A stretch of DNA of 64,000 bases from Lentzea californiensis (GCF_024648825.1 NZ_JANBBE010000002.1:1-64000), one strand, 5' to 3'. Counted from the first letter of the stretch, positions 44,374 through 55,566 are shown. Made by a program: numbers and translations. Notes: generated by a model from the letters alone, not told the origin.

Positions 44374-45780
44374 ATGAGCCGCACGCTCGCGGAGAAGGTG
44401 TGGGAGGCACACGTTGTGCGCCACGGAAGTGGCGCGGAGCCGGACCTGCTCTACATCGACCTCCACCTGCTGCACGAAGTCACCAGCCCCCAGGCGTTCG
44501 ACGGGCTCCGCCTTGCCAACCGCAAGCTGCGCAGGGCCGATCTCACGATCGCCACCGAGGATCACAACGTTCCGACCGTCGACATCGACAAGCCCATCGC
44601 GGATCTCGTGTCGCGCACGCAGGTTGAGACGCTTCGGCGCAACTGCGCGGAGTTCGGCGTGCGGCTGCACCCGATGGGGGACTTCGAGCAGGGCATCGTC
44701 CACGTGGTCGGCCCGCAGCTCGGCCTCACGCAGCCGGGCATGACGGTGGTGTGCGGCGACAGCCACACGAGCACCCACGGTGCGTTCGGCGCGCTCGCGT
44801 TCGGCATCGGCACGTCCGAGGTGGAGCACGTGATGGCGACGCAGACGTTGCCGCTGCGCCCGTTCAAGACGATGGCCATCAACGTCAACGGCGCACTCGG
44901 CGAGGGCGTCACGGCGAAGGACATCATCCTCGCCGTCATCGCGAAGATCGGAACCGGTGGCGGGCAGGGCTATGTGCTCGAGTACCGCGGCGACGCCATC
45001 GAGGCGCTGTCGATGGAAGCGCGCATGACGGTCTGCAACATGTCGATCGAGGCGGGCGCCCGCGCCGGCATGATCGCACCGGACGACACGACTTTCGACT
45101 ACATCGAGGGACGTCCGCACGCACCGTCCGGCGCGGACTGGGACGCGGCCGTCGAATACTGGAAGACGCTGCGCACCGACGACGACGCGACTTTCGACGC
45201 GGAAGTGCACATCGACGCGACGGAGCTCACCCCGTTCGTCACGTGGGGCACGAACCCCGGCCAGGGCCTGCCCCTGAGCGCGAACATCCCCGACCCCGAG
45301 AAGATCGCGGACGAGAACGAGCGCGTGGCCGCCGAGAAGGCGCTGACGTACATGGGCCTCGAGGCCGGCACGCCACTGCGCGACATCCGCGTGGACACGG
45401 TGTTCCTCGGCTCCTGCACCAACGGGCGCATCGAGGACCTGCGCGCCGCGGCGGACGTCATCAAGGGGAAGCACGTCGCTTCAGGAGTACGGATGCTGGT
45501 CGTCCCCGGTTCGATGCGGGTGCGCAAGCAGGCGGAGGACGAGGGCCTGGACAAGGTGTTCCTCGACGCTGGCGCCGAGTGGCGGCAGGCCGGCTGCTCG
45601 ATGTGCCTTGGCATGAACCCGGATCAGCTCGCGCCCGGCGAGCGCAGCGCGTCGACCTCGAACCGCAACTTCGAGGGCAGGCAGGGCAAGGGCGGCCGGA
45701 CGCACCTCGTGTCCCCGCTCGTCGCCGCCGCCACGGCCGTGCGCGGCACCCTGTCGGCCCCCGCAGACCTGGAGAACTGA
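44374..45780 (+). CDS. leuC: 3-isopropylmalate dehydratase large subunit
   Basis: 468 residues from ATG 44374 (GTGGGAG upstream; ATG 44359 is in frame but less well placed). Aconitase-family [4Fe-4S] enzyme that isomerises 2- to 3-isopropylmalate and acts on citramalate. Cluster cysteines lie in [13 protein letters not shown] and [42 protein letters not shown] is conserved. Stop and leuD start are 2 bp apart. Confidence 0.97.
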   Translation: MSRTLAEKVWEAHVVRHGSGAEPDLLYIDLHLLHEVTSPQAFDGLRLANRKLRRADLTIATEDHNVPTVDIDKPIADLVSRTQVETLRRNCAEFGVRLHPMGDFEQGIVHVVGPQLGLTQPGMTVVCGDSHTSTHGAFGALAFGIGTSEVEHVMATQTLPLRPFKTMAINVNGALGEGVTAKDIILAVIAKIGTGGGQGYVLEYRGDAIEALSMEARMTVCNMSIEAGARAGMIAPDDTTFDYIEGRPHAPSGADWDAAVEYWKTLRTDDDATFDAEVHIDATELTPFVTWGTNPGQGLPLSANIPDPEKIADENERVAAEKALTYMGLEAGTPLRDIRVDTVFLGSCTNGRIEDLRAAADVIKGKHVASGVRMLVVPGSMRVRKQAEDEGLDKVFLDAGAEWRQAGCSMCLGMNPDQLAPGERSASTSNRNFEGRQGKGGRTHLVSPLVAAATAVRGTLSAPADLEN

Positions 45781-45782
45781 CC

Positions 45783-46385
45783 ATGGATGCCTTCACCACC
45801 CACACGGGCGTCGGTGTGCCGCTGCGCAGGTCCAACGTGGACACCGACCAGATCATCCCGGCCGTCTACCTCAAGCGCGTGACCCGCACCGGGTTCGAGG
45901 ACGGGCTCTTCGCCGCCTGGCGCGGGGACGAGCACTTCATCCTCAACCAGGAGCCCTTCAAGGCGGGCAGCGTCCTCGTTGCGGGCCCTGACTTCGGCAC
46001 CGGGTCCTCTCGTGAACACGCCGTCTGGGCGTTGATGGACTACGGCTTCCGCGTCGTCGTCTCGTCCCGGTTCGCGGACATCTTCCGGGGCAACTCCGGC
46101 AAGCAGGGGCTCGTGGCGGCGCAGTGCAGCCAGTCCGATGTCGAGCTGCTGTGGAAGGTGCTGGAGTCCGAACCCGGCACGCCGGTCACCGTGGACCTCA
46201 CCGACAAGACCGTTCGCGCCAAGGACTTGGTAGCCCCGTTCGAGATCGACGACTACACCCGCTGGCGCCTTCTCGAGGGCCTCGACGACATCGCTTTGAC
46301 GTTGCGCCACGAGCCCGAGATCAGCGCATTCGAGGGCAATCGCCAGACTTGGTTGCCCACAACGGATCCGCTTCCGGCGGTCTGA
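45783..46385 (+). CDS. leuD: 3-isopropylmalate dehydratase small subunit
   Basis: 200 residues. The swivelling domain that completes the LeuC active site: [62 protein letters not shown]. Forms an operon with leuC. Full length. Confidence 0.97.
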   Translation: MDAFTTHTGVGVPLRRSNVDTDQIIPAVYLKRVTRTGFEDGLFAAWRGDEHFILNQEPFKAGSVLVAGPDFGTGSSREHAVWALMDYGFRVVVSSRFADIFRGNSGKQGLVAAQCSQSDVELLWKVLESEPGTPVTVDLTDKTVRAKDLVAPFEIDDYTRWRLLEGLDDIALTLRHEPEISAFEGNRQTWLPTTDPLPAV

Positions 46386-46391
46386 GAGGGG

Positions 46392-46425
46392 GCCGGATTC
46401 TCCCCTTGAGAGGGGCGAATCCGGC
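46392..46425 (+). terminator. Terminator after leuD
   Basis: GCCGGATTC / GAATCCGGC outer stem with an inner CCCC/GGGG stem, just after the leuD stop. Confidence 0.8.
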
Positions 46426-46572
46426 GCCTCCTGTCCCTCGAAGGGGCGCAATTAGCCACGCCACAACGAAAAATCTGGCGTGGCGATTGGTATTTCTCGC
46501 GTTTTGGGCCTACCGTTGCGTTCTAGTCGGCCCGCTCTCTTAGGGCCGTGAGCGTCCTGGGAGGGACTGACG

Positions 46573-47247
46573 GTGAATAAGGCCCAGCTCATCGAGGCGC
46601 TCGCCGAGCGCCTTGGAGACAAGAAGACCGCCGGTGCTGCTGTTGACGGCCTCGTGGACGTGATCGTCCGCAGCGTCAACAAGGGCGAGAAGGTCAACAT
46701 CACGGGCTTCGGCGTCTTCGAGAAGCGCGCCCGTGCGGCTCGCACCGCGCGCAACCCGCGCACGGGCGAGACCGTGAAGGTCAAGAAGACCAACGTGCCC
46801 GCGTTCCGCCCCGGCTCGACGTTCAAGGACGTCATCAGCGGTGCGAAGAAGCTGCCGAAGGCCGTTGCTGCCAAGGCCGCCGCGAAGCCCGCCGCCGCTG
46901 CTGCCGCGAAGCCCGCGGCTACCAAGGCTCCGGCGACCAAGGCCGCGACGACCCGCGCGACGACCACGACGACGCGCACCCGCACGGCCGCGGCCGCCAC
47001 CAAGGCGCCCGCGACCCGTCGCACCACCACGGCCGCGGCGAAGCCCGCTGCTGCTGCCAAGGCGCCCGCGAAGGCGACCGCCACGAAGGCCGCCGCCACC
47101 AAGACGGCCGCTGCCAAGGCTCCGGCCAAGCGCGCCACGGCCGCTGCCAAGCCGGCTGCTGCCAAGACGACCGCCGCTGCCAAGCCCGCCGCGAAGACCG
47201 CGGCTGCGAAGCCGGCTGCTCGCAAGACGGCTGCCAAGAAGAAGTGA
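46573..47247 (+). CDS. hupB: Histone-like DNA-binding protein HU with Lys/Ala tail
   Basis: 224 residues from GTG 46573. The first ~90 are a standard HU fold ([67 protein letters not shown]). The rest is a low-complexity basic tail of AAKPAA, KAPA and TTTRTR repeats, like histone H1 and mycobacterial HupB. It binds and compacts DNA, with the tail adding non-specific affinity. Same place after leuD as in mycobacteria. Confidence 0.97.
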   Translation: MNKAQLIEALAERLGDKKTAGAAVDGLVDVIVRSVNKGEKVNITGFGVFEKRARAARTARNPRTGETVKVKKTNVPAFRPGSTFKDVISGAKKLPKAVAAKAAAKPAAAAAAKPAATKAPATKAATTRATTTTTRTRTAAAATKAPATRRTTTAAAKPAAAAKAPAKATATKAAATKTAAAKAPAKRATAAAKPAAAKTTAAAKPAAKTAAAKPAARKTAAKKK

Positions 47248-47295
47248 GACGGGCCTCCTGAGGGAGGCTGCGTCACTTCAGCACTTCAGCAACAA

Positions 47296-47335
47296 CGCGG
47301 AAGGCCCCGGCGTGCGCACGCCGGGGCCTTCCGCG
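47296..47335. terminator. Bidirectional terminator between hupB and mutT1
   Basis: A perfect 40-nt palindrome (20-bp arms, CGCGGAAGGCCCCGGCGTGC). It sits between the hupB end and the convergent mutT1 gene. Confidence 0.85.
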
Positions 47336-47553
47336 TTTGCGGGATTCGCTTGCGTCAGCGCCATACGCAGGCGGGAAAGCGTTATTTCTATTGGGGGTCC
47401 AGGCGATCTTTGCCCCCGCACCGGACCCGCGAGTTCGCGTCGGTCGTCCAGTCGCCTCTTCGGGTCAACCGCCGCAGGCGATCGGGCCGAAGCGGCGGCT
47501 GGACGACCGACTTCCCGGCGAACTCGCCGCCGTCTGCGGAGCAGCGGCCAAAA

Positions 47554-48474
47554 TCATGGTCGTGCCAGCGCGGAGGGCAGGTAGTGCGCCGACACCAGGG
47601 TTGGCCAGCGCGAAGGCGAGTCCGAAGTGGACCAGGTGCCGAACGGCCTGGTGAAGGCCAGCACCCACGTGCTGCCCTTCTTGCAGGGGATCTCCTCGAG
47701 CCGCAGCCCGCCCATTTCGGCCAGCGACTGCACGACGGACGGAATCACGCCTCCCTGCGAGGAGAGGACGGCACGGCCCTCCAGAGCGGCGACCTCCAGC
47801 AGCCGCACGAGGCCGGCGTCCGGGTCGGGCCAGTAGCCCTCCTCCGACAGGCGCACCTCCTCGGCGATCTCCACGTCCAGGTCCTCGGCCACGCCTCGCA
47901 CGGTGTCCACGCAACGCACCCTGGGCGCCGTGTGGACGCGCACCGGTGCCCACAGGGGCAACATGGCGCGCAGCGCCGCTGCCTGGCGCCAGCCCGCGTC
48001 TGAGAGCGGGCGGAGGTCGTCGTCACCGTTCCACTCCGACCGCTTACCGGCCTTCGCGTGCCGCACCAGCAGAACGACCAGCAGGTCCGCGGGCAGGCGG
48101 GCGAACTCGGCCAGCACCTCGCGGTCCGGTTCATAAGTCAGCAGTTCGGACGCCTGGGCGATCGGCAGCCACCGCAGCAGATCGACCTCTTCATTGGGGA
48201 CGAACGAACCGGAAACGGCCTGAGCGGAGTAGTAGTCGACCGTCTTCGGTACGCCTTTCACCGAATACGACACCTGCCGGAGATGGCGGCCGAGGACACA
48301 GGAGAAGCCCGTCTCCTCCTCTATCTCGCGCACCGCGCAGGCCGGAATCGTCTCTCCGTGGTCGAGTTTGCCTTTCGGCAGGGACCAGTCGTCATAACGC
48401 TGGCGGTGCACCACCGCGACTTCGACGTCACCGTCGGCATCGCGCCAGAGCACCGCCCCAGCAGCTTTGATCAC
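47554..48474 (-). CDS. mutT1: Nudix hydrolase with histidine phosphatase domain (MutT1)
   Basis: 306 residues from GTG 48474, which overlaps the ppk stop (GTGA). The N-terminal Nudix domain has the box [23 protein letters not shown]. The C-terminal histidine-phosphatase domain has the [11 protein letters not shown] catalytic motif. Mycobacterial MutT1 shares this fusion and sanitises 8-oxo-dGTP and diadenosine polyphosphates. Last gene of a ppk operon, as in mycobacteria. Confidence 0.93.
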   Translation of the reverse strand: MIKAAGAVLWRDADGDVEVAVVHRQRYDDWSLPKGKLDHGETIPACAVREIEEETGFSCVLGRHLRQVSYSVKGVPKTVDYYSAQAVSGSFVPNEEVDLLRWLPIAQASELLTYEPDREVLAEFARLPADLLVVLLVRHAKAGKRSEWNGDDDLRPLSDAGWRQAAALRAMLPLWAPVRVHTAPRVRCVDTVRGVAEDLDVEIAEEVRLSEEGYWPDPDAGLVRLLEVAALEGRAVLSSQGGVIPSVVQSLAEMGGLRLEEIPCKKGSTWVLAFTRPFGTWSTSDSPSRWPTLVSAHYLPSALARP

Positions 48475-50747
48475 CCAAGAGCTCCGTGCCTGTGCAGCAG
48501 TTCCATCTGGTGGTCCCGCACGGACGAGCCGTCCGAAGGCGAGGCCTCCCATTCTCCGTCAGAGCGCAGGACCCAGCAGCGCGTGTGCGGGTCGAGCGCG
48601 GACTCGAACATGTCGCCCAGCTGCTTGGTCAGGCGCGGGTCGGCCACGCGCAGGGCCACCTCGACGCGGCGGTCCAGGTTGCGGTGCATCATGTCCGCGC
48701 TGCCGATCCAGTACTCGTCGCAGGCGACGAAGTGGAAGACGCGCGAGTGCTCCAGGAACCGGCCCAGGATCGACCGCACCCGGATGTTCTCCGACAGCCC
48801 CTTGACGCCCGGCTTCAGGCCGCAGATGCCGCGCACGACCACGTCGACGGGCACACCCGCCTGAGAAGCCCGGTACAGCGCGTCGATGACCTGCTCGTCC
48901 ACGAGCGAGTTCACCTTGATGCGCACGCCGGAGGGCTCGCCGGCCTGCGCGCGCTCGATCTCGGAGTTGATCCGGTCGACGATTCCCTTGCGGACGCCGT
49001 AGGGCGCGACGAGCAGCGCGCGGTACTCGTCCTGGCGCGCATAGCCGGTCAGCACGTTGAAGAGGTCGGTGAGGTCCGCGCCGATCGTCGGCTCGGCCGT
49101 CAGGATGCCCACGTCCTCGTACAACCGCGCGGTCTTCGGGTTGTAGTTGCCGGTGCCGATGTGGCAGTAGCGGCGGATCGTCGAGCCCTCCTGGCGCACC
49201 ACGAGCGACGTCTTGCAGTGCGTCTTCAGGCCCACCAGGCCGTAGACGACGTGCACGCCCGCCTTCTCCAGCGCCCGCGCCCACTTGATGTTCGCCTGCT
49301 CGTCGAAGCGCGCCTTCAGCTCCACCAGCGCCACGACCTGCTTGCCCGCCTCGGCCGCGTCGATCAGCGCGTCCACGATGGGCGAGTCACCGGAGGTGCG
49401 GTACAGCGTCTGCTTGATGGCGAGCACGTGCGGGTCGGCCGCGGCCTGCTCGATGAAGCGCTGCACGGACGTGGAGAACGAGTCGTACGGGTGGTGCACG
49501 AGCACGTCGCCCTCGCGCAGCGTCGCGAAAACGCTCTTCGGCGTCTCGCGCTCACCGAACGCCGGGTGCGTCGCCGGCACGAACGCAGGGTCCTTCAACG
49601 TCTTGCGGTCGATGCCGTAGAGCTGCCACAGGCACGACAGGTCGAGCAGGCCGGGCACGGTCACGACGTCGTGCGGGTCGACCTCCATCTCCCGCAACAA
49701 CAGTTCGAGCATGTGCTCGGTCATGTCGTCGGCGACCTCCAGGCGCACCGGCGGACCGAACCGGCGCCGTGCGAGCTCGCGTTCCAGCGCCTGCAACAGG
49801 TCCTCGTCGCGGTCCTCCTCGACCTCGAGGTCCGCGTTGCGCGTCACCCGGAACGCGTGGCACTCGATGACCTCCATGCCGGCGAACAGCTCGCCCAGGT
49901 GCGCGGCGATGAGTTCCTCCAGCGGCAGGAACGTCGCGGAAGTGGAGGACCGGTCCCCTTCCACCCGCACGAGGCGCGGCACGTTGTCCGGCACCTTCAC
50001 ACGGGCGAACCGCTCGCCGCCGCCCTCGGGATCGCGCACGGTCACGGCGAGGTTCAGCGACAGCCCGGAGATGTAGGGGAACGGGTGCGCCGGGTCGACC
50101 GCGAGCGGCGTCAGGACCGGGAACACCTGCTCGCTGAAGTAGTTGGAGAGCCTCAGCCGGTCGTAGTCCGTGAGGTCGCCCCACGTCACGATGCTGATCC
50201 GGTGCTCTTCCAGGCCCGGCCGGATGTGGTCGAGGAACGTGCGGGCGTGCTGCTCCACGAGTTCCTGGGTGCGCTTGGAGATCGACACGAGCTGCTCTTG
50301 CGGCGTGAGCCCGTCCGCGCTGCGCACCGACAGACCGGTCTCCGCGCGCCGCTTCAGGCCCGCGACCCGGACCATGTAGAACTCGTCCAGGTTCGAGGCG
50401 AAGATCGCGAGGAACTTCGCGCGCTCCAGCAGCGGCTGCGAGGAGTCCTCGGCCAGTGCGAGCACGCGGGCGTTGAAGTCCAACCAGGACAGTTCACGGT
50501 TGAAGTACCGGTCGTCCGGGAGGTCGGTCGGTATCGCGCTGGACGTCACCGCGGGCGGTGCGGAAGGCACGCCGCGCAACGGGGCGGCGGCCGTGGGACC
50601 GCGTTCGACCTTCGCCCGGGTCGTCGAAACTCGCCGGGTCGCCGCGCGGGGCTGCTGCTTGCGCGGGGTCGCCGCTTCCGCTTTGGCGCCGCGGCGTCGG
50701 GAGGGTGTCGCCTTACCGTCGTTGTCGTCCTTGCTCACGTCACGCAT
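48471..50747 (-). CDS. ppk: Polyphosphate kinase 1
   Basis: 758 residues. Makes polyphosphate from ATP. An Ala/Arg-rich disordered N-terminus (~70 residues) precedes the conserved start [20 protein letters not shown]. Phospho-acceptor His529 lies in [37 protein letters not shown] and [20 protein letters not shown] are conserved. Operon with a small upstream gene and mutT1. Confidence 0.96.
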   Translation of the reverse strand: MRDVSKDDNDGKATPSRRRGAKAEAATPRKQQPRAATRRVSTTRAKVERGPTAAAPLRGVPSAPPAVTSSAIPTDLPDDRYFNRELSWLDFNARVLALAEDSSQPLLERAKFLAIFASNLDEFYMVRVAGLKRRAETGLSVRSADGLTPQEQLVSISKRTQELVEQHARTFLDHIRPGLEEHRISIVTWGDLTDYDRLRLSNYFSEQVFPVLTPLAVDPAHPFPYISGLSLNLAVTVRDPEGGGERFARVKVPDNVPRLVRVEGDRSSTSATFLPLEELIAAHLGELFAGMEVIECHAFRVTRNADLEVEEDRDEDLLQALERELARRRFGPPVRLEVADDMTEHMLELLLREMEVDPHDVVTVPGLLDLSCLWQLYGIDRKTLKDPAFVPATHPAFGERETPKSVFATLREGDVLVHHPYDSFSTSVQRFIEQAAADPHVLAIKQTLYRTSGDSPIVDALIDAAEAGKQVVALVELKARFDEQANIKWARALEKAGVHVVYGLVGLKTHCKTSLVVRQEGSTIRRYCHIGTGNYNPKTARLYEDVGILTAEPTIGADLTDLFNVLTGYARQDEYRALLVAPYGVRKGIVDRINSEIERAQAGEPSGVRIKVNSLVDEQVIDALYRASQAGVPVDVVVRGICGLKPGVKGLSENIRVRSILGRFLEHSRVFHFVACDEYWIGSADMMHRNLDRRVEVALRVADPRLTKQLGDMFESALDPHTRCWVLRSDGEWEASPSDGSSVRDHQMELLHRHGALG

Positions 50748-50806
50748 TGTGGCGCACTATCGCCGTGAGCGCCCCTAACCAGGGCATCCGTCTGATGAAC
50801 TCCTCG

Positions 50807-50998
50807 TCACAGAACAGGCATGCGAAGAGCGGTAACGACTCCGCCGGGGCTACGTTCGAGGGTCACCCGTTGCCCCGGACGCAGCATCCGCCAGCCACCC
50901 GCCGTGACGGCTTCGGCACTCACGTCGACTAGAACGCCGTCATCACGCAGAACGACGGCAGAGCCGTCACTGTTAAAAGTAGACACGGTCGCCTGCAC
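50807..50998 (-). CDS. Small OB-fold / cold-shock-like protein
   Basis: 63 residues: MQATVSTFNSDGSAVVLRDDG, then VSAEAVTAGGWRMLRPGQRV and TALRMPVL. This pattern (short beta strands, LRPGQRV) is found in small actinobacterial proteins annotated as cold-shock-like, lacking the RNP motifs of true CspA. It lies 59 bp before ppk in the same direction and may be co-transcribed. Confidence 0.7.
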   Translation of the reverse strand: MQATVSTFNSDGSAVVLRDDGVLVDVSAEAVTAGGWRMLRPGQRVTLERSPGGVVTALRMPVL

Positions 50999-51060
50999 GG
51001 ACCAGAACCCTAGACGTTCGTCGGTACACGCCTCATTCGGCGCGCTGCCAGGGTCGATCC

Positions 51061-52596
51061 ATGAAGGTTATTGCCACGATCACCGCGGCGACCCTGCTGG
51101 CCTTCACCACGGCAGGACTGGCTTCGGCTGCCTCAGCCGAACCCCGGACTCCGCAGGTGGACAAACCACGACTGCAGGCGGCGGCCGAGAACGTCCGCCT
51201 GAAAGCCTCACTTCCCGGTACCGAACGGGCCATCTCGATCGCGTTCGCCCAGTACGGCAAGCGCGACGTGGCGTTCGTGAGCATGGAGACCGGGCTCAAG
51301 ACGTTCGACGTCACCGATCTCGACCAGCCGAAGCTCCTCGACCACCTCACCAAGGAGGAGATGGCGCTGCCGGGCGACGACCCGGCGAAGCGGTTCTGGG
51401 AGAACGAGGACATCAACGTCGACCCCAAGCGCAAGCTCGCGTTCCTGGCGCGCGAGGTCAACTCGTTCGGCCGTGCGCTGCCCGGCGACCGCCCGACCGG
51501 CAACTACATCGTGTCCGCTGTGGACCCGGCTGACCTCAAGATCCTCAGCTTCCACCGGCAGAACACCGGTCACACCAGCACCTGCATCAACGACTGCTCC
51601 TTCCTCTGGACGGCCGGACTGGACAGGTCGGACGCCAAGACCGGGCGGATCTTCGTCACGGACATCCGCGATCCGAAGACCCCGAAGGAACTTCCGGTCT
51701 CCGTCGACGTCCGCGGCGAGGCCGGCGAGGGGAAGATCACGCACGACGTGCAGGTCGACGCCCAGGGCATCGCGTGGGTGGCGGGCGACGACGGCACCCG
51801 CGGCTACCACACACAGGGCCGGCACCGCGACCCGTTGACCGGCGAGTACCGCGAGGCGAAGGCGTGGGATCCCGTTCCGTACGCGGGCGGTGCCGTGCCG
51901 AAGGCGGACATGCCGACCTCGTTCACGCACAACTCGTTCCGCCCGATCGGCCGCACGCTCCTGGACGGCCCGTTGCCCACGCGTGAGAACCCGCCCGGCT
52001 CGCTGCTGCTGCACACCGAGGAGGCGTTCGGCTCGCCCACCTGCAAGACCGAGGGCCGGTTCGTCATCTCCTCGCTGCAGGGCACGCACAACGGTGAGGG
52101 CTGGGGCGAGACGCCCAAGGAGATGAAGACGGTCGGCATCTGGAGCCCGGACGACCAGGAGGGCACGATCCCCGGCAACGTCACGTGCTCCGCGCACTAC
52201 TTCGACGTGCAGAAGAGGATCGTGGCCTACTCCTGGTACAACCAGGGCACCCGCTTCCTGGACATCTCCAACCCGGCCAAGCCGATCCAGATCGGGTACT
52301 GGCGGCCGGACACCGCGACGTCCTGGGCGCCGTACTGGCACCGCGGCACCGTGTTCGTGGCGGACATCTCGCGCGGCGTCGAGATCCTGCAGCTGGAGAA
52401 GGGCGCCTACGAGGCGCAGGCGAGCGGCACTCCCGTGACGCTGACCGCGCACCACGCCAGGGAACTGGCCAGGGAGAGCGACAGGGAACCCGTGCCGCTC
52501 GCCCCGAACCCGTTCTACGGCTGGGCCTGCCCGATGGTCGCCAGCCGCGACGACTCGGCCGACTGCGGTGCGGGAGCCTGCGGCGCACCCTGCTGA
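51061..52596 (+). CDS. Secreted LVIVD-repeat beta-propeller protein
   Basis: 511 residues. Sec signal peptide (MKVIATITAATLLAFTTAGL). Repeated propeller blades of LVIVD type (AISIAFAQYGKRDVAFVSMETGLKTFDVTDLDQPKLLDHL; GTRFLDISNPAKPIQIGYWRPD; VFVADISRGVEILQLEKG). The tail carries clustered cysteines (ACPMV...DCGAGACGAPC). A surface-binding or structural role is likely, with no catalytic motif. Its last 82 bp overlap the convergent acyltransferase gene. Confidence 0.85.
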   Translation: MKVIATITAATLLAFTTAGLASAASAEPRTPQVDKPRLQAAAENVRLKASLPGTERAISIAFAQYGKRDVAFVSMETGLKTFDVTDLDQPKLLDHLTKEEMALPGDDPAKRFWENEDINVDPKRKLAFLAREVNSFGRALPGDRPTGNYIVSAVDPADLKILSFHRQNTGHTSTCINDCSFLWTAGLDRSDAKTGRIFVTDIRDPKTPKELPVSVDVRGEAGEGKITHDVQVDAQGIAWVAGDDGTRGYHTQGRHRDPLTGEYREAKAWDPVPYAGGAVPKADMPTSFTHNSFRPIGRTLLDGPLPTRENPPGSLLLHTEEAFGSPTCKTEGRFVISSLQGTHNGEGWGETPKEMKTVGIWSPDDQEGTIPGNVTCSAHYFDVQKRIVAYSWYNQGTRFLDISNPAKPIQIGYWRPDTATSWAPYWHRGTVFVADISRGVEILQLEKGAYEAQASGTPVTLTAHHARELARESDREPVPLAPNPFYGWACPMVASRDDSADCGAGACGAPC

Positions 52597-53684
52597 GCCA
52601 CGCCGGACCTGACAGCGGCCTTCGCGCGCTGGCGGGTGATCACACGCCGGCCGAGGTTGATCATCGGGATCTCCACGGTCGCGTAGAGGACACTCGCCAG
52701 CGCCAGACCCAGTGCCGTGACCACGACGGCCTGCCCGAGACCGGACAAAGCGGGCCAGAAGAACGCGATGATCGTCGCGGCGATCGTCTGCACCAGGTAA
52801 AGCGAGTACGAGCGCTCTCCGACGAACTGCATCGGTTTCACGGACAGGAACGTCGTGGCCGGTCCGGGCGCGATCATCGCGGTCAGCAGCACGGCCGTCG
52901 CGAGCGCGTACACCGGGATGACCAGCACGTGACCGGGAATCCCGTTGATCCCGTCGAGGAATCCGGCGATCGGCTTCACGCTCAGGTGCACCGCGACGAA
53001 TCCGATCGCGACGACGACCTGCGCGACGCGGTTGGTCAGCGGGCGCAGCAGGGCGAATCCACGCGGGCTGTGCAGGGCGACCGCGAGCAGCACGCCCGCC
53101 AGGATCGAGAAGTAGTGCAACGGCCAGCCGGGGTTGCTGTGCGACGCGGTGAAGTTCACGACCACGAGCGCGAGCAGCATGCCGAGGGCGGCGGCACCGG
53201 CGCGGCGGCGCAGCACGACGGTGCCCAGCGCGATCGCCACCAGCGGCCAGACCAGGTAGAACTTCTGCTCGATGCCCAGCGACCAGGACTGCCCGTACGG
53301 GCTGGCGTCGGCGAACTCGTTGGTGAACGAGAAGAAGTACGGCAGCGCGGGGCCGATGCCGTTGCTCAGGAACGTGCCCGCCACCGCGGACGCCACGACC
53401 GTCACGAGCAGGATCACGAAGTAGACGGGGAGGATCCGGAAACCTCGCCGCAGGTAGAACTCACCGAGCGAGATCCGGCCGGTCCGCTGCTCCTCGCGCA
53501 GCATCAGCGTGGTGATCAGGAATCCGCTCAGGACGAAGAACATCTGTACGCCGGCCCAGCCCTGGAGCCGATCCGGTCCGCCGTAGTGGAAGAAGACGAC
53601 CAGAACCGCGGCGATCGCACGCAGGCCGTCCAGAGCGGGAAAGCGGCGCAACGCCAGGTAGTCGGCGTGCGTCAGTGAACTCAT
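52515..53684 (-). CDS. Membrane acyltransferase 3 (OafA/YrhL-like)
   Basis: 389 residues with about ten membrane helices. Acyltransferase-3 hallmarks: RFPALDGLRAIAAVLVVFFH near the N-terminus, GVQMFFVLSGFLITTLML, FYLRRGFRILPVYF and WSLGIEQKFYLVWPL. These enzymes O-acylate cell-surface sugars or secreted metabolites. The C-terminal Gln/Ala/Pro-rich tail is the part overlapping the LVIVD gene. Confidence 0.92.
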   Translation of the reverse strand: MSSLTHADYLALRRFPALDGLRAIAAVLVVFFHYGGPDRLQGWAGVQMFFVLSGFLITTLMLREEQRTGRISLGEFYLRRGFRILPVYFVILLVTVVASAVAGTFLSNGIGPALPYFFSFTNEFADASPYGQSWSLGIEQKFYLVWPLVAIALGTVVLRRRAGAAALGMLLALVVVNFTASHSNPGWPLHYFSILAGVLLAVALHSPRGFALLRPLTNRVAQVVVAIGFVAVHLSVKPIAGFLDGINGIPGHVLVIPVYALATAVLLTAMIAPGPATTFLSVKPMQFVGERSYSLYLVQTIAATIIAFFWPALSGLGQAVVVTALGLALASVLYATVEIPMINLGRRVITRQRAKAAVRSGVAQQGAPQAPAPQSAESSRLATIGQAQP

Positions 53685-53843
53685 GCAGGAAACACCTCAG
53701 GGCAAGCGTCGGGGATGACGACGTCGGGGGATGCGTCGTCGGCACTGGGGGATACGGATGTAAAGGTGCCGGGGTTCCCTGTCGAGTTGCTCAAACCAAC
53801 ATTTTCGTGTTGTTCGTCACGGATTCAACAGGGTGAATCCCGG

Positions 53844-54818
53844 TCAGCAGCGGGAGAGCGGTGAAAGCTTCTCCAACGGAGCGACGGCCGCGACGCGCCA
53901 CCCCTGCTGTGTGAGCGCTCCGCCGTGGACCTCCAGCCAGTAGCCGCCTTCGGTGGTGTGCACGGTCGCGCCGCTGCGGATGTCCGTGACGTACGACGAC
54001 TCCGACTGCCACGACACGAAGTCGCCGCTTACCCGCGGGAACACGATGCCCTCCGTCCTCGGCGCGGACCTGACCCCGGCCAGCTCCCGCGGTTCGGTCC
54101 AGCCCTCGCGCCAGCCGATCAGCTCCTCGCCCCGCGTCCACACCACCGTGCGGCCGTCGGACACCACGCTGCCACCGGGTTCGGCGTTCTTCAGCTGCTC
54201 GGGCAACGCGCCCTCGGCGCGGAACTTCCCGTCCTGCAGCCAGATGACCGCGTCACCGAGGAAAGCCGGCAGTCTGCCGGGGCCGACGACCCTGTCCTTC
54301 TTCCTGGCCAGGTCGTAGAGGTGCACGCCCGCGCTGTCGGACCAGGCGGCTTTGCCGTTGTGCACCACAGCGCCGTTGCCGCCTATGCGCACGGGCGCGC
54401 CGTCGTTGCGCGAGTCCCACGCGTAAGTCGTGGTGGTGTGGTTTTCCGGGTGCGGTGTCGTGGAGAACGTCACCCAGCGGCCGTCGAACTCGACGCCGAA
54501 GAGCTGCCCGTCGTTCTGCACCGCCATCACCTGCTGGCGCTTGCCGTGGTCGTGCAGCACGAGCTCGGTCGTTCTGTTGCGCGTGGTCTTCACCAGTGTC
54601 GTGCCGGCGTCCTCGTTCGCCGCGACGACGATGACCTTCTCGTGCGGGCCCGCCTCCGTCCTGTCGAGGGACAGCAGGTCCTTCCAGCTCTGGGGAAGGT
54701 CCACCCGGCAGGTGCTGAGCTTGCTCTCCGCCGTGTAGTCGGACGGCCGGTCGATCGGATAGGCGGCCACACAGCCCGCGAGGGCCGTGACACCCGCCAG
54801 CGCGATGAGCGCTCGCAT
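53844..54818 (-). CDS. Putative lipoprotein with propeller-like repeats
   Basis: 324 residues. Lipobox TALAGC places Cys at about 16. The mature part has repeated beta-blade-like segments (TTTYAWDSRNDGAPVRIGGNGAVVHNGKAAW; GVHLYDLARKKDRVVGPGRLPAFLGDAVIWLQDGK; SVVSDGRTVVWTRGEELIGW), consistent with a beta-propeller. No family recognised and no catalytic motif. Stands alone between the acyltransferase and cofC. Confidence 0.75.
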   Translation of the reverse strand: MRALIALAGVTALAGCVAAYPIDRPSDYTAESKLSTCRVDLPQSWKDLLSLDRTEAGPHEKVIVVAANEDAGTTLVKTTRNRTTELVLHDHGKRQQVMAVQNDGQLFGVEFDGRWVTFSTTPHPENHTTTTYAWDSRNDGAPVRIGGNGAVVHNGKAAWSDSAGVHLYDLARKKDRVVGPGRLPAFLGDAVIWLQDGKFRAEGALPEQLKNAEPGGSVVSDGRTVVWTRGEELIGWREGWTEPRELAGVRSAPRTEGIVFPRVSGDFVSWQSESSYVTDIRSGATVHTTEGGYWLEVHGGALTQQGWRVAAVAPLEKLSPLSRC

Positions 54819-54871
54819 CAGTCTCCCAAATCGTGATCACCCCAGTGACCCGGAAGACGTGTGGCGGGTGT

Positions 54872-55510
54872 TCAGGTTGTCCAGGCGGGCAAGGCGTTCG
54901 CGGTGCGCGTGCCGAGACCCAGCGCGAGCGCGAGCCGCAGGTCTTCTTCCGTGTCCACGTCGCAGCGCAGCGACGGCCACGCCCCGATCAGCGCGACCGC
55001 GCCGGAAAGCCGGTGCAGCCCGGCCGACCCGACACCGAACCGCGGGTCGAGCTCACCGCCGGGCGCGGCGAGGAGCAGCGTCGTGCCGGTGCCCTGGCGG
55101 TCGGGGACGAACGCGCGGCGGCCGGCCGAGGCTTCGAGCGCGGCCTGCAACTCGTCGGGCCTGAGCGCCGGCAGGTCCGCCTGGAGCGCGCCGATGCGGG
55201 ACGACCGGAGCGTGCGCGCGCCGTGCTTCAACGCCGCGTTGAGTCCGGGCTCGGTGGGTTCGGGCAGCGACTCGACACCCAGCGCGGCCATTTCCGCAGC
55301 GACCGCCGGGTCGGATGTGATGGTGACCACTCGGCGGACTCCGGGGGTGGCCGAGGCCGCGCTCACCGTGTCGAGGGCGAGCGCGAGCGCCAGCGCCGCG
55401 TGTGACACCGGATCTCCGCCGGTCGCGCTGGTCAGCCTGGTCTTGGCCCGGTCCAGCGTCTTCACCGGAACCACGAGGTCAACTTCATCCCGCACCTGGC
55501 CATAGTCCAC
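54872..55510 (-). CDS. cofC: Phosphoenolpyruvate guanylyltransferase (CofC/FbiD)
   Basis: 212 residues from GTG 55510. Nucleotidyltransferase fold: VDLVVPVKTLDRAKTRL, GALQADLPALRPDEL, FVPDRQGTGTTLLLAAPG, FGVGSAGLHR. It activates phosphoenolpyruvate with GTP for coenzyme F420 side-chain assembly. F420 use is a mark of actinobacteria, and this place between ppk/mutT1 and gpsA matches Rv2983 (FbiD). Divergent from plsC. Confidence 0.93.
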   Translation of the reverse strand: MDYGQVRDEVDLVVPVKTLDRAKTRLTSATGGDPVSHAALALALALDTVSAASATPGVRRVVTITSDPAVAAEMAALGVESLPEPTEPGLNAALKHGARTLRSSRIGALQADLPALRPDELQAALEASAGRRAFVPDRQGTGTTLLLAAPGGELDPRFGVGSAGLHRLSGAVALIGAWPSLRCDVDTEEDLRLALALGLGTRTANALPAWTT

Positions 55511-55566
55511 GATTCGGCGACTACTGTGCTGTCGGGCGCAGATCTACGCAGGTTAGGAGAGGCCTC

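Noticed and set aside
46841..47240. AAKPAA/KAPA repeats as a DNA-level repeat or frameshift
   Set aside because: They stay in frame in hupB and match the basic tail normal for actinobacterial HU.
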